Shown here: piece by piece, positions 8,611 through 16,953 of the stretch
Layout of the letters: each line of letters begins with the position of its first letter
Position numbering within the stretch: position 1 is the stretch's first letter
From: Oleispira antarctica RB-8
Lineage (GTDB): Bacteria > Pseudomonadota > Gammaproteobacteria > Pseudomonadales > Oceanobacteraceae
NCBI GenBank assembly: GCA_000967895.1
Contig: FO203512.1
Location: 817,582-881,581 of the forward strand
Reading direction: 5' to 3'
DNA length: 64,000 nt
The notes under the pieces: generated by a model
Seen by the model: the letters and a program-made list of their open reading frames with translations, nothing else
Databases searched by the model: none
What the model was told of the DNA's origin: nothing
Position numbers and translations under genes: made by a program

Positions 8611-9705
8611 ATGAAACGTAACCTACACAAAATCTGTCAGTACTTAACCGCTATGATTCTCTTAGTCGGTTTTTCATTGACTGTTCAAGCACAAACAGAC
8701 ATCAGTAAACTGCCTCGAATTACTCAAGAATTAGTTAACCCCCCTATGCTGCCTAAGCATGACCAAGTATCAACAGGTCAAAAAGTTGTTCAGGTGCGCA
8801 TGGTTATCGAAGAAAAGAAAATGATCATCGATGACCTTGGAACTGAAGTATGGGCATTTGCTTATAATGGCAGCGTTCCAGGGCCAATGATCGTCGCTCA
8901 CCAAGGTGACTACATTGAACTAACGCTTGTCAATAAAAGCAAAAACTCAATGGTACACAACATCGACTTCCATGCTTCTACCGGCGCACTAGGCGGTGGA
9001 GCATTAACGGATATAGCTCCGGGTGAAGAAGTTGTATTAAGATTTAAGGCGACAAAGTCTGGTGTTTTTGTTTATCACTGCGCACCAGGTGGAATCATGA
9101 TCCCATGGCATGTGATACATGGTATGAGTGGGGCTATTACTGTATTGCCAAAAGAAGGTTTAAGTGATGGTAAAGGAAATAAGTTAACTTATGACCGCGC
9201 ATACTATATTGGTGAGCAGGATTACTACATTCCAAAAGATGAAAATGGAAACTACAAAAAATATGCAACACCAGCAGCAGGTATGGCTGATGAGCTTGAA
9301 GTAATGAAGACGCTAACACCTACTCATATTGTCTTTAATGGCAAAGTGGGTGCTTTAACGGGTAAGAATGCGTTGAAAGCGAAAGTAGGTGAAACCGTTT
9401 TAATTCTTCATGCTCAAGCAAACCGCGATACAAGACCTCATTTAATTGGTGGGCATGGTGATTATGTATGGGAAAGAGGGTCTTTTGCGAATGCTCCTAA
9501 GGTAGATTTAGAAACATGGTTCATTGCTGGTGGTAGCGCAGGTGCCGCTTTATATACCTTTAAGCAACCAGGAATTTATGCTTACGTTAATCACAATCTG
9601 ATTGAAGCCGTATTAAAAGGTGCTACCGCTCACTTCGATGTAGAAGGAAAGTGGAATGATGATCTTATGACTCAAGTAGTCAAACCTCGTCCGATTCAGC
9701 AGTAA
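8611..9705 (+). CDS. nirK: Copper-containing nitrite reductase
   Basis: Periplasmic trimeric enzyme reducing nitrite to nitric oxide in denitrification. The first 28 residues are a signal peptide ending AQA. Two cupredoxin domains follow. The type 1 copper ligands are His116, Cys157, His167 and Met172, and the type 2 copper ligands are His121, His156 and, from domain 2, His328. The catalytic pair is Asp119 and His277. All key residues are present, so it should be active. It is followed at 3 bp by nirV and then an SCO gene, a known NirK gene arrangement. No nirS, nor or nos gene lies in the window. Confidence 0.95.
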   Translation: MKRNLHKICQYLTAMILLVGFSLTVQAQTDISKLPRITQELVNPPMLPKHDQVSTGQKVVQVRMVIEEKKMIIDDLGTEVWAFAYNGSVPGPMIVAHQGDYIELTLVNKSKNSMVHNIDFHASTGALGGGALTDIAPGEEVVLRFKATKSGVFVYHCAPGGIMIPWHVIHGMSGAITVLPKEGLSDGKGNKLTYDRAYYIGEQDYYIPKDENGNYKKYATPAAGMADELEVMKTLTPTHIVFNGKVGALTGKNALKAKVGETVLILHAQANRDTRPHLIGGHGDYVWERGSFANAPKVDLETWFIAGGSAGAALYTFKQPGIYAYVNHNLIEAVLKGATAHFDVEGKWNDDLMTQVVKPRPIQQ

Positions 9706-9708
9706 TTA

Positions 9709-10491
9709 GTGATTTCTCATAACGTAATTACGGTCCTGATAGCGCTACTTATTTCAATAAGTAGCGCTGCGCAAGCGGATGATCAATTAAACCAAGTTGA
9801 TTATCCCTTGATCTCAGTACCCAAAGGACACTACACATTATACATACCCGATAATAACTTCTTTAAATTGGGCTATTTAGAAAAGAAAGTTTCGTTTGAT
9901 TCTATTATTCACATCGGCAAGTTTGAGGTCAGTAATCGTCTTTGGAATCTGTGTTTCAAACTCAATGGTTGTAATAGACCTGTGATGATGCGCGAAGGTG
10001 AAACGCTTGACTCACCGGTTGTTAGAGTCAACTGGCATGATGCTTATGGTTTTTCTAAATGGTATTCATCGTATACAAACAAAAGTTATCGTTTACCAAC
10101 AGAAGAAGAATGGGTTTATGCCGCCTATTTGGGCAAAGATCATCGTAATATTGAAATTCAATACGATTATTCAGACCTGAATAAAATCAGAGAAATTTCT
10201 AAAAAAACAATGCCGCTAGGATCATTTAAAGAAAATGCGCTAGGATTCTCTGATTACCAAGGTAATGTTTGGGAATGGACACTAACCTGTTGGTATGCAT
10301 CAGAAGAAAAGAAATTAAAAGAGTATTCCTCCGCAGAATTGAATACACCACAGGCCTGCACAACAAGAATTGTACAAGGTGAAAATCGATCTCACATTCC
10401 CGATTTTATTATGGATACCTACAGTGGTGGTTGTGCAACATTAGAACCTGCCGCTAATTTAGGTTTTCGATTAGTCTTAGAGGAAAATTAA
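9709..10491 (+). CDS. nirV: NirV, periplasmic FGE-sulfatase-fold protein of the nirK operon
   Basis: NirV is the co-transcribed partner of copper nitrite reductase in Rhodobacter sphaeroides and others; its role is not settled. The 260 residues begin with a signal peptide ending SSAAQA, then show the FGE-sulfatase/SUMF1 fold: VSNRLWNLCF, VRVNWHDAYGFSKWYSS, YRLPTEEEWVYAA, NVWEWTLTCW and a final GFRLV block. The start is GTG at 9709, three bases after the nirK stop. It shares its TAATG junction with the SCO gene. It is the second FGE-fold protein within 4 kb, but differs in sequence from the lipoprotein at 5961. Confidence 0.85.
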   Translation: MISHNVITVLIALLISISSAAQADDQLNQVDYPLISVPKGHYTLYIPDNNFFKLGYLEKKVSFDSIIHIGKFEVSNRLWNLCFKLNGCNRPVMMREGETLDSPVVRVNWHDAYGFSKWYSSYTNKSYRLPTEEEWVYAAYLGKDHRNIEIQYDYSDLNKIREISKKTMPLGSFKENALGFSDYQGNVWEWTLTCWYASEEKKLKEYSSAELNTPQACTTRIVQGENRSHIPDFIMDTYSGGCATLEPAANLGFRLVLEEN

Positions 10492-11066
10492 TGAAAACGT
10501 TGATGTTAGTTTTATTTTTTTACTGTTTTACCCCTGCATGGGCAGCTGCTCCCGTCGATACTAACATTGCTGGTGCATCATTAATCGGTGGTGCATTTAA
10601 TCTAATCAATAATACAGGCAAGCAAGTCACCGAAAGAGATTATCAAGATAAGTATATGCTGGTTTTTTTTGGTTTCACAAACTGCCCAAGTGTTTGCCCG
10701 CTAGGATTAAGCCGAATGGCTAAAGCACTTAAGAAAATTGACAATTTTGAAGATAAAATAACGCCATTATTTATTACCGTTGATCCAGAGCGTGATACAC
10801 CAGAAAGAATGACCCTCTACCTTGAACAATATCATTCTTATTTTGTAGGGCTAACGGGTAGCGATGCTCAGCTTGAGCAGGTTTCAACAGCATACCGAGC
10901 ATATTCATTTAAATCACAAGATCCTAACTCCGACAGCTATAGCTTTGATCATAGCTCAATGATCTACTTTATGGATAAAGAGGGGCGTTATATAACCCAT
11001 TTTTCAAATCAAATCACGGTTGATGAGATGAGTTCGATCATACGTAAAAATATTGAAGAAAAATAA
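10491..11066 (+). CDS. SCO1/SenC family copper chaperone
   Basis: Thioredoxin-fold periplasmic protein that delivers copper, usually to cytochrome oxidase CuA. Here it more likely serves NirK, given the operon. Residues 1-19 are a signal peptide (ending PAWAAA). The copper-binding CxxxC is Cys65-Pro-Ser-Val-Cys69, and the distal ligand is His153 in FDHSSMIYF. The length of 191 residues is typical. The ATG overlaps the nirV stop by one base, which indicates coupled translation, and a hairpin terminator follows directly. Confidence 0.88.
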   Translation: MKTLMLVLFFYCFTPAWAAAPVDTNIAGASLIGGAFNLINNTGKQVTERDYQDKYMLVFFGFTNCPSVCPLGLSRMAKALKKIDNFEDKITPLFITVDPERDTPERMTLYLEQYHSYFVGLTGSDAQLEQVSTAYRAYSFKSQDPNSDSYSFDHSSMIYFMDKEGRYITHFSNQITVDEMSSIIRKNIEEK

Positions 11067-11088
11067 CGGCATTTGACCGTTATTTTCT
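11058..11088 (+). terminator. Terminator of the nirK operon
   Basis: The self-complementary arms AAAATAACGG and CCGTTATTTT enclose a 7-base loop, and the T-rich right arm acts as the tail. The left arm overlaps the SCO stop codon. Confidence 0.75.
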
Positions 11089-11152
11089 ACGTCAATCCTC
11101 TATAATATCCCTTTTTATAGAACTAGAACTTCTGGGCATAAATTATTAATTC

Positions 11153-12388
11153 ATGACGACTCTTATTAGCCCATTACAGCATTATAAAAACTTGATCGCC
11201 CAAGGACAGATGACTTTTGATGAGTCGCAGCAGCAGGCATTAATCGCACTAGACCAGTTGCATCAGCAGATCATTAAAAATCAGTCCCCCGTTCTTGGTT
11301 TGTATCTTTGGGGAAAAGTAGGGCGCGGAAAAACATGTTTAATGGACAGTTTCGTTGACTCTTTTGCTAAAGACGTTTGCTTGCGCCAGCATTTTCATCA
11401 CTTTATGCAAGATGTGCATAGCCAGTTAACTAAGTTATCTGGCTGTAAAGATCCGCTTAAAGAAATTGCTAAGCAACTGAAATCTCGGTATCAGATTTTA
11501 TGTTTTGATGAGTTTTTTGTAAATGATATTGGCGATGCTATGTTGCTGGGTCGCTTGATTATGTTTTTGTTTGAACAGAACGTAGTGGTCGTCGCCACTA
11601 GTAATTGCGAACCCAGTGAATTATATAAAAACGGTTTACAAAGAGCCAATTTTTTACCGGCAATAAATACCATTTATAAACATATGCAAGTTGTAGAGTT
11701 TACGGGCACTAAAGACCACAGAGAACGAATTCTACATACGCTAAAAAACTATTTTGTCATAAACGAAAGTGGTAATGATCGATGTAATGATCGTACTGAC
11801 GAATATGCTGACGATTGTGCTGGCAATATAGCGTTAATAAAAGAAGTATTCTATCGTTACAACCTGAACACTAAGATTTCTGAAAAAGTATTTATAAAAC
11901 CTTCTAAACAATGCCCTAAAGAATGCCCTAAAGAATCAACATCATTAGATGTGCTGGGGCGTGAAATAAATTACTTGGCAATCCATGAAAAAACAATTGT
12001 ATTCGATTTTAAAGAATTATGCCTCGGCCCAAGAAGCCACTTTGATTATATTGAGTTAGCTAAGAAATTTAATACTCTTTTTTTAATCAATGTACCGGTA
12101 CTGGGCGGCGAAATGTATGAGCGGATAAAAGCACGGGGCACCGAAGACGGCAGTGTGGGCTCTGGTAAAACAGGTGAGCGTGAAGTCATGTTAGCCCCTA
12201 TGGATGACGGCGCTAGGCGCTTCATTGCGTTAATCGATGAATTGTATGATCAGCAGGTAGTCTTGTTTTTAACCTGTTATGTACCCCTTGAAAAATTATA
12301 TACGCAGGGCAGTTTGGCCTTTCAGTTTGAACGTGCCAGAAGTCGCTTGATTGAGATGGGGAGCGAAGAATACATTAACCGTTGCTGA
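11153..12388 (+). CDS. zapE: ZapE, AFG1-like cell division ATPase
   Basis: ZapE is an AFG1-family P-loop ATPase reported to associate with the Z-ring in E. coli. Walker A is at about 54-61 (GKVGRGKT) after the typical LGLYLWG lead, Walker B is LCFDE at 116-120, and ATSNCEPSELY is the sensor region. The 411 residues exceed the usual 370-375 because of a low-complexity insert around 205-225 and a Lys/Pro/Cys repeat near 265 (KECPKECPKES). The gene stands alone, between the SCO terminator and the convergent nadV. Confidence 0.9.
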   Translation: MTTLISPLQHYKNLIAQGQMTFDESQQQALIALDQLHQQIIKNQSPVLGLYLWGKVGRGKTCLMDSFVDSFAKDVCLRQHFHHFMQDVHSQLTKLSGCKDPLKEIAKQLKSRYQILCFDEFFVNDIGDAMLLGRLIMFLFEQNVVVVATSNCEPSELYKNGLQRANFLPAINTIYKHMQVVEFTGTKDHRERILHTLKNYFVINESGNDRCNDRTDEYADDCAGNIALIKEVFYRYNLNTKISEKVFIKPSKQCPKECPKESTSLDVLGREINYLAIHEKTIVFDFKELCLGPRSHFDYIELAKKFNTLFLINVPVLGGEMYERIKARGTEDGSVGSGKTGEREVMLAPMDDGARRFIALIDELYDQQVVLFLTCYVPLEKLYTQGSLAFQFERARSRLIEMGSEEYINRC

Positions 12389-12437
12389 GTATTTCTCTCC
12401 AGTAACGATTAATGTATTCATCGAACAGTGCGGGTTT

Positions 12438-14039
12438 CTATATTTGACCATCAATTAAAGATCGAATCTCTTGCAGCGTAGTCACTCTAACCAACTTCCC
12501 ATCTTCAAAAACAGTTTTCAATAAACTGTCTTCTTCTTCGGCTTCACTAACATCGTTAATCAACGTAAGTTCACCATTTTTATCAATAACTTTTAAAAGA
12601 CCCTTGGCAGATTTCTTTTTCGTATCCGTTTTAGGATCTTTAAAAATAGCTAAACGTTCGTTGTTTTTAACGATACTGGTAGCCTTTACTGCTGAACCGT
12701 GAGTATCGCGGGTTACGTGTTGATAGCTGTATGAACCTATGCCTAAAACAACTTTTGATGCAAAACCCTTATCCATCAAGCGCTGCAATATTTGGCGCTG
12801 ACGTTTTAACGTAATGGCATCACCGTAAATCGCACCGATGTGGTCGTCTAATAATTTGAATCCCTTGTCAGTTTGAGTGCCACCAAAGGTATCCCAAAGA
12901 CATTCAATTAATCCTTTCAATTCACAAGCCATCAAAACCGCAGGTTGCGCTTCATCATCGGCAATTGAGTAGACTTGACCTTTCCAGTTGAACGCTTCAA
13001 AGCCTTCACTTTCAGCGGCTTTTGATGCATCAGCAATGTCTGCGTACTGTTGGGAATAATCTGTAACTTTAGACGTTAAATAGCCCGTTAGTATTTTTAC
13101 CGGATCACCAGAATCTGGGCGAATAACTAAGGTGCCGTCCCGGGCCATAATCTCATCTTTAAGTTCTGGTAAATACTCGGTGACCAATGTCCAGAAATCC
13201 CAAGTATCAGAAACCACACTTAATATGCCAGTAGGGGATTGCTCTTTCATTAAGTATTTAAAGAACTCAATCTCGCCTTCCATAATCCATGAACAGGTTA
13301 CTGAGTGCTCGGTGGCATCTACGGAACAACCAACAAGTTCGTTATCAACGTTGGCGCCATAGTATTTCTCGGCAAACAAAACTGCTGGAATCGTATCCGT
13401 GCCCACCAACCCAGAAGCTAAGTGTCCAAAGCCACTCATGGCAGCGGCTTGCTTACCGAACATACCGCGGAAGCTAAAATCATGCCCTTGAAAAGGAACT
13501 GCTTCTAAAGGAAAGCCAGTTTTAATCGCAAACTCTTTAAAAACTTTCATATAAGCCGTAGAGGTTGTTGCGCTCGTTTGTATTGGCCAGTTTTCACAGC
13601 TCAATACCGTTTCGATCATATTCGTTAACCACTGAAAACCATCTACGGTATTCACTACTGTTAAAGGAGGTACTTGATACGGCACCAAGGTTCCTTCTGG
13701 AAGTGCTTTAATGCGTAAAGGTAAATAACCTAAATCATGTAATTCTTCCAAATACTTCACATCAACGGGATAGCCTAGCATCGCGCTTAATATCCGTTTG
13801 TGGTTACCAACAGCACTGGCTTTATTGGCTTTAAAGAAACTGTCCCACTCTTCCATTAAATAGCTCATGATGAAGTACTGAAGCCCAACAAATGCGACCT
13901 TGTTATTATCTTCAATATTGCTCAATCTACCCGAACGCGAGGTGTAATTGGCATACACCTCGGTCACATCAGGGTGATACGCTCGGCCGTGAAATTCTTT
14001 ATACACATCTTTTTGCATACTTGGTGCGATAATAGTCAT
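12438..14039 (-). CDS. nadV: Nicotinamide phosphoribosyltransferase
   Basis: Converts nicotinamide and PRPP to NMN, the salvage step that bypasses deamidation. The 533 residues and motifs (LSCENWPIQTSATTS, VPFQGHDFSFRGM, HLASGLVGTDTIPA, VIRPDSGDP, YGDAITLKRQRQIL) place it in the NAMPT/NadV family rather than with PncB. AGGGAT precedes the ATG at 14039. It lies 3 bp after prs, so PRPP synthesis and use are made from one message. Such prs-nadV pairs occur in several bacteria and in some large phages. Regulation by the neighbouring NrtR is likely. Confidence 0.93.
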   Translation of the reverse strand: MTIIAPSMQKDVYKEFHGRAYHPDVTEVYANYTSRSGRLSNIEDNNKVAFVGLQYFIMSYLMEEWDSFFKANKASAVGNHKRILSAMLGYPVDVKYLEELHDLGYLPLRIKALPEGTLVPYQVPPLTVVNTVDGFQWLTNMIETVLSCENWPIQTSATTSTAYMKVFKEFAIKTGFPLEAVPFQGHDFSFRGMFGKQAAAMSGFGHLASGLVGTDTIPAVLFAEKYYGANVDNELVGCSVDATEHSVTCSWIMEGEIEFFKYLMKEQSPTGILSVVSDTWDFWTLVTEYLPELKDEIMARDGTLVIRPDSGDPVKILTGYLTSKVTDYSQQYADIADASKAAESEGFEAFNWKGQVYSIADDEAQPAVLMACELKGLIECLWDTFGGTQTDKGFKLLDDHIGAIYGDAITLKRQRQILQRLMDKGFASKVVLGIGSYSYQHVTRDTHGSAVKATSIVKNNERLAIFKDPKTDTKKKSAKGLLKVIDKNGELTLINDVSEAEEEDSLLKTVFEDGKLVRVTTLQEIRSLIDGQI

Positions 14040-14042
14040 GTT

Positions 14043-14909
14043 TTATCCCTCAATATTTACAATGGTTAATGTAGTGTTCGTTGATAATTTTTCATTTTTT
14101 GAAAAGTCGATAAATGAATCAGTTGTATAAATGTTATCAATAATACCGTCGAATACGGCCAGCCCTTTCGAAAAAATACCGTGGGTAACGAATAAAGAAA
14201 TACTCTTACTTCCTTTAACTTTCAAAACCTTTGCCAGCTCTAAGAATGTTCTTCCGCCGTCACAGATATCATCCACAATGAGTACATCTTTGCCGGTAAC
14301 ATCACCGTGAAAATCGGTATGGGTAATTGCACCGGTTGATAAGTCTCTTACTTTTTCTGCCTGAATAACTTCAATTCCACCACCAAAATACTTAGCTACG
14401 TTTTGTGTTTTCTTCGTCGCTCCAGCGTCAGGTGAAATTAACGTGACAGCCTTGCTCTTTAATAAAGTGACTAAAGGTAGGCAGCGTTCGATGATAACTT
14501 CTTGGGCGGTATTAACCACGTTATTAATCAAGGCCGGTGTTACTTCACTGTGAGCATCCCAGATGGTCACTTTATCAAAGGCCAAAGCGTTTATCAGTTT
14601 TGCCATAACTGCAGCACCTAATGCTTCTCCTTCAACACAAACACGGTCTTGGCGTGCATAGGGAAAGTAGGGGCAAACTAATTCCATTGATACCTTACTT
14701 CCAAATAAGCGCTTGAGTGCATCCACTGCAACAATCAACTTCATCAATGCACTCGAACTCGTTAGCCTAACGGTTATTTGAATCGCCGTTACCGCTTGAT
14801 CGGGCTTATTCAGAAAACGTACATGCTCTTCACCACCAGAGAAGGTAAAGCTATCGTAGTTTAATTCTACCGGCTGTTTCTCTTTATTTAAGTATGCAAT
14901 TACTTTCAT
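14043..14909 (-). CDS. prs: Ribose-phosphate pyrophosphokinase (PRPP synthetase) of the NAD salvage operon
   Basis: Makes PRPP from ribose 5-phosphate and ATP; here it supplies NadV. Motifs seen are VCPYFPYARQDRVC (ATP/metal loop), TLISPDAGATKKTQ, and the PRPP-binding loop DVLIVDDICDGGRT. At 288 residues it is shorter than housekeeping Prs (about 315), as is normal for the salvage-type copy. The frame could start at 14930, but the ATG at 14909 has a GGAAAGGAA ribosome site and fits the family start (MKVIAYLN). A housekeeping prs is expected elsewhere in the genome. Confidence 0.9.
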   Translation of the reverse strand: MKVIAYLNKEKQPVELNYDSFTFSGGEEHVRFLNKPDQAVTAIQITVRLTSSSALMKLIVAVDALKRLFGSKVSMELVCPYFPYARQDRVCVEGEALGAAVMAKLINALAFDKVTIWDAHSEVTPALINNVVNTAQEVIIERCLPLVTLLKSKAVTLISPDAGATKKTQNVAKYFGGGIEVIQAEKVRDLSTGAITHTDFHGDVTGKDVLIVDDICDGGRTFLELAKVLKVKGSKSISLFVTHGIFSKGLAVFDGIIDNIYTTDSFIDFSKNEKLSTNTTLTIVNIEG

Positions 14910-14934
14910 CTGAATTAATTCCTTTCCCATGTTT

Positions 14935-14949
14935 GAGTCTTAATGACAC
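14935..14949. promoter_or_regulatory. Putative NrtR operator 1 (prs promoter)
   Basis: GAGTCTTAATGACAC is, on the other strand, GTGTCATTAAGACTC, a near-perfect palindrome. The same 15-mer with one or two changes recurs at 14985 and 15764. It sits 26 bp upstream of the prs ATG, where binding would block transcription. Confidence 0.65.
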
Positions 14950-14984
14950 TATATTATCACATTAAAGATTGGTCAAGCTTTATT

Positions 14985-14999
14985 GAGTCATTAAGACAC
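14985..14999. promoter_or_regulatory. Putative NrtR operator 2 (prs promoter)
   Basis: GAGTCATTAAGACAC is the same palindrome as operator 1, with centres 50 bp apart. That is close to five helical turns, so two repressor dimers could lie on one face of the DNA. Confidence 0.65.
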
Positions 15000-15029
15000 T
15001 TAATTGATATTGTAAGGTTACAGTCTTCG

Positions 15030-15749
15030 TTAGGCTTCGATATTACGTACAAAGCGATAATCTTTAACGGCGCTCTTAACTTTGTAAAGCGCGGCAGGGC
15101 GTCCCTTATCTTGAGTCGTTTTACCCGTATCGGTAAACATGTCAGACGCTTCCGCGCGGCGAATAAAGCTCTTACGCTGAATCGTCTTTCCTATTAACAG
15201 CTCATGCACGCGTCGTAATTCAGTTAATGTCATCGGCTGTGTGAGTGCGTATACAGGAATGAATGAGTACAACGCTTTTTGCTTATGACGTTCAAAAGCC
15301 GCTTCAATCGCCTGCTTATGGTCAAATGCCAACTTTAGTTTCCTCGCCTCATCCATATCGAACCATCTTGCTTCCTCCACACTATCTACATTAGCCTTAC
15401 ATGCAGCAATGGGGACCAGTGCCGAGAAAATAACGGACATCGACCAGCCGCGAGGGTCTCTGTTGCCGGAGCCTACTGTTTGGATTTGCTCCAAATAAGG
15501 CGGGCGAATGTTTGTTTTAGCTTCAATGTTGCGATTAGCGGCATCTTCCAGTGATTTATCCTTAGACTGATCTAGAAAGCCGCCGGGTAAACCCCAGTGA
15601 TCTATATCCGGATGACTCGCCCGCTTTACGAGTAGTACTTTAATGGCATCTTCATGGTAGGTCAGCAGCACGGTATCAACAGTGACCAATACCGAAGGGT
15701 ACTCGGTGGCATCATAATGTTTAAGGTATTCTTTTAGCGTTTCAGTCAT
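15030..15749 (-). CDS. nrtR: NrtR, Nudix-related transcriptional regulator of NAD metabolism
   Basis: NrtR proteins pair an N-terminal Nudix-like domain (senses ADP-ribose or related NAD metabolites) with a C-terminal winged helix. Residues about 15-150 are Nudix-like (PSVLVTVDTVLL, HWGLPGGFLD). The Nudix box has lost key acidic residues: Lys replaces the first Glu, and the RExxEE core reads RNIEAK. It should therefore bind rather than hydrolyse, as is common in NrtR. The C-terminal 80 residues (LTELRRVHELLIG, FIRRAEASDMF, GRPAALYKV) form the winged helix. I prefer ATG 15749; 15770 is possible but overlaps the operator. Target: prs-nadV. Confidence 0.88.
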   Translation of the reverse strand: MTETLKEYLKHYDATEYPSVLVTVDTVLLTYHEDAIKVLLVKRASHPDIDHWGLPGGFLDQSKDKSLEDAANRNIEAKTNIRPPYLEQIQTVGSGNRDPRGWSMSVIFSALVPIAACKANVDSVEEARWFDMDEARKLKLAFDHKQAIEAAFERHKQKALYSFIPVYALTQPMTLTELRRVHELLIGKTIQRKSFIRRAEASDMFTDTGKTTQDKGRPAALYKVKSAVKDYRFVRNIEA

Positions 15750-15763
15750 GCTACTAACCATAT

Positions 15764-15778
15764 GTGTCATTTAGACAC
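15764..15778. promoter_or_regulatory. Putative NrtR operator 3 (nrtR promoter, autoregulation)
   Basis: GTGTCATTTAGACAC (extended to TATGTGTC/GACACATA) is a perfect 8-base inverted repeat around a 5-base centre. It matches the two copies before prs and lies immediately before nrtR, so the regulator probably controls its own gene. Confidence 0.65.
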
Positions 15779-15947
15779 ATAATAAGCATGTTACGGTTAT
15801 TCGTAAACCCCATATTGAGTTTCTATTTTCCTAGTGGCAAAAAGATGGTGATTTAATACGTGCCGATGCCATAGACCTTAAAATGATTAGTGAAACTGCA
15901 CACTTAACGCTTATTAGGGGCGAATAAAAAAGAATGAACATGCCGCT

Positions 15948-16010
15948 ATAATTATCCTGACTAATACACTGTCATGAAAATAAGGAATTTCTACAATCTA
16001 AAAAAAGCCC
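15948..16010 (+). repeat. Dispersed ~60-bp repeat, copy 1 (upstream of SDR gene)
   Basis: The segment from TAATTATCCTGACTAATACAC through AAAATAAGGAATTTCT to CAATCTA and AAAGCCC recurs at 20586-20646 with roughly 85 percent identity by eye and one small gap. Both copies have the same orientation and end 29-40 bp before a plus-strand start codon. Just upstream (about 15835-15928) is a short open stretch without a start that could be another gene remnant. Confidence 0.65.
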
Positions 16011-16038
16011 ATAAAGTGCAGAGACATAAACATAAGCA

Positions 16039-16821
16039 GTGACTCACTCAATAGGTAATAGCTTGAATAATTTTGCAGATAAAGTCGTTTTAATTACCGG
16101 TGCAGGAAACGGAATTGGTCGCGCAACAGCACTTGCATTCGCACAGCAGGGGGCCAGTGTTGTCGTCGCAGATATTAACCGAGCAGACGGTGAAGAAACT
16201 GCCGCTATGATCACTCAAGCAGGAGGCATTGCGACGTTCATGTTGTGTGACGTGACCAAAGACCAAGATGTTCAATCAATGGTTGAGGGCACAGTAGAAA
16301 CCTATGGAAAGTTAGACATCGCCTTTAATAACGCAGGCATCGAAATAGAACAAAGCAAACTGGCCGATGGTGATGAAGCAACGTACGACAAAATAATGGA
16401 TGTAAACGTGAAAGGCGTTTGGCGTTGCATGAAATACCAAATCCCCGCATTACTGAAACAATCTACCTCGGCGATAGTGAATACAGCCTCCATAGCAGGG
16501 TTGGGTGCGGCTCCCAAAATGAGCATTTACAGCGCCAGTAAACACGCCGTCATAGGGCTAACCAAATCAGCTGCCGTTGAATACGGTAAAAAAGGCCTGC
16601 GAGTTAATGCGATTTGCCCAGCGGTAATTGATACTGAAATGTTCAGACGTGCAACACAAAATGATCCTCAAAAAGAACAATACGTAAAAAGCCTTCACCC
16701 TGTTGGTCGAATTGGCCAGCCAGACGAAGTAGCGGCGGCCGTATTGTATTTATGTTCAGACCTCGCAGGATTTACCACAGGTGTAGCACTACCGATTGAT
16801 GGCGGCGCAACGTCTATTTAG
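16039..16821 (+). CDS. SDR family NAD(P)-dependent oxidoreductase
   Basis: A 260-residue classical short-chain dehydrogenase. The cofactor motif TGAGNGIG is at 20-27. NNAG is at 97-100 and the catalytic set is Asn123, Ser151, Tyr164 and Lys168. The acidic residue at the end of the second strand (VVADIN) favours NAD(H) over NADP(H). The C-terminal GVALPIDGGAT is standard. The start is GTG at 16039, just after a dispersed repeat. The substrate cannot be told; FabG-like and 2,5-dichlorocyclohexadiene-dehydrogenase-like proteins share this pattern. Confidence 0.87.
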   Translation: MTHSIGNSLNNFADKVVLITGAGNGIGRATALAFAQQGASVVVADINRADGEETAAMITQAGGIATFMLCDVTKDQDVQSMVEGTVETYGKLDIAFNNAGIEIEQSKLADGDEATYDKIMDVNVKGVWRCMKYQIPALLKQSTSAIVNTASIAGLGAAPKMSIYSASKHAVIGLTKSAAVEYGKKGLRVNAICPAVIDTEMFRRATQNDPQKEQYVKSLHPVGRIGQPDEVAAAVLYLCSDLAGFTTGVALPIDGGATSI

Positions 16822-16922
16822 AAACAGATTTTTGAGATTTTCTTAACCCAATATATCACTAGAGAAGGTAATCTTAATTACATATGTACACTTGCGCATT
16901 TATGCATGTGTATATATTATGC

Positions 16923-16943
16923 CTGTGTCTAAAACAAACACAG
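16923..16943. promoter_or_regulatory. Inverted repeat before the ArsP-like permease
   Basis: CTGTGT (16923-16928) and ACACAG (16938-16943) form an inverted repeat 10 bp before the GTG start. A second loose palindrome with ACATATGTACAC and GTGTATAT lies at about 16880-16915. Either could be the operator of the nearby ArsR-type repressor. Confidence 0.4.
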
Positions 16944-16953
16944 AGATAAAGTT

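Noticed and set aside
12438-14909. prs-nadV pair as prophage genes
   Set aside because: Some phages carry this pair, but here it sits with the nrtR regulator and its operators, with no phage structural genes around.
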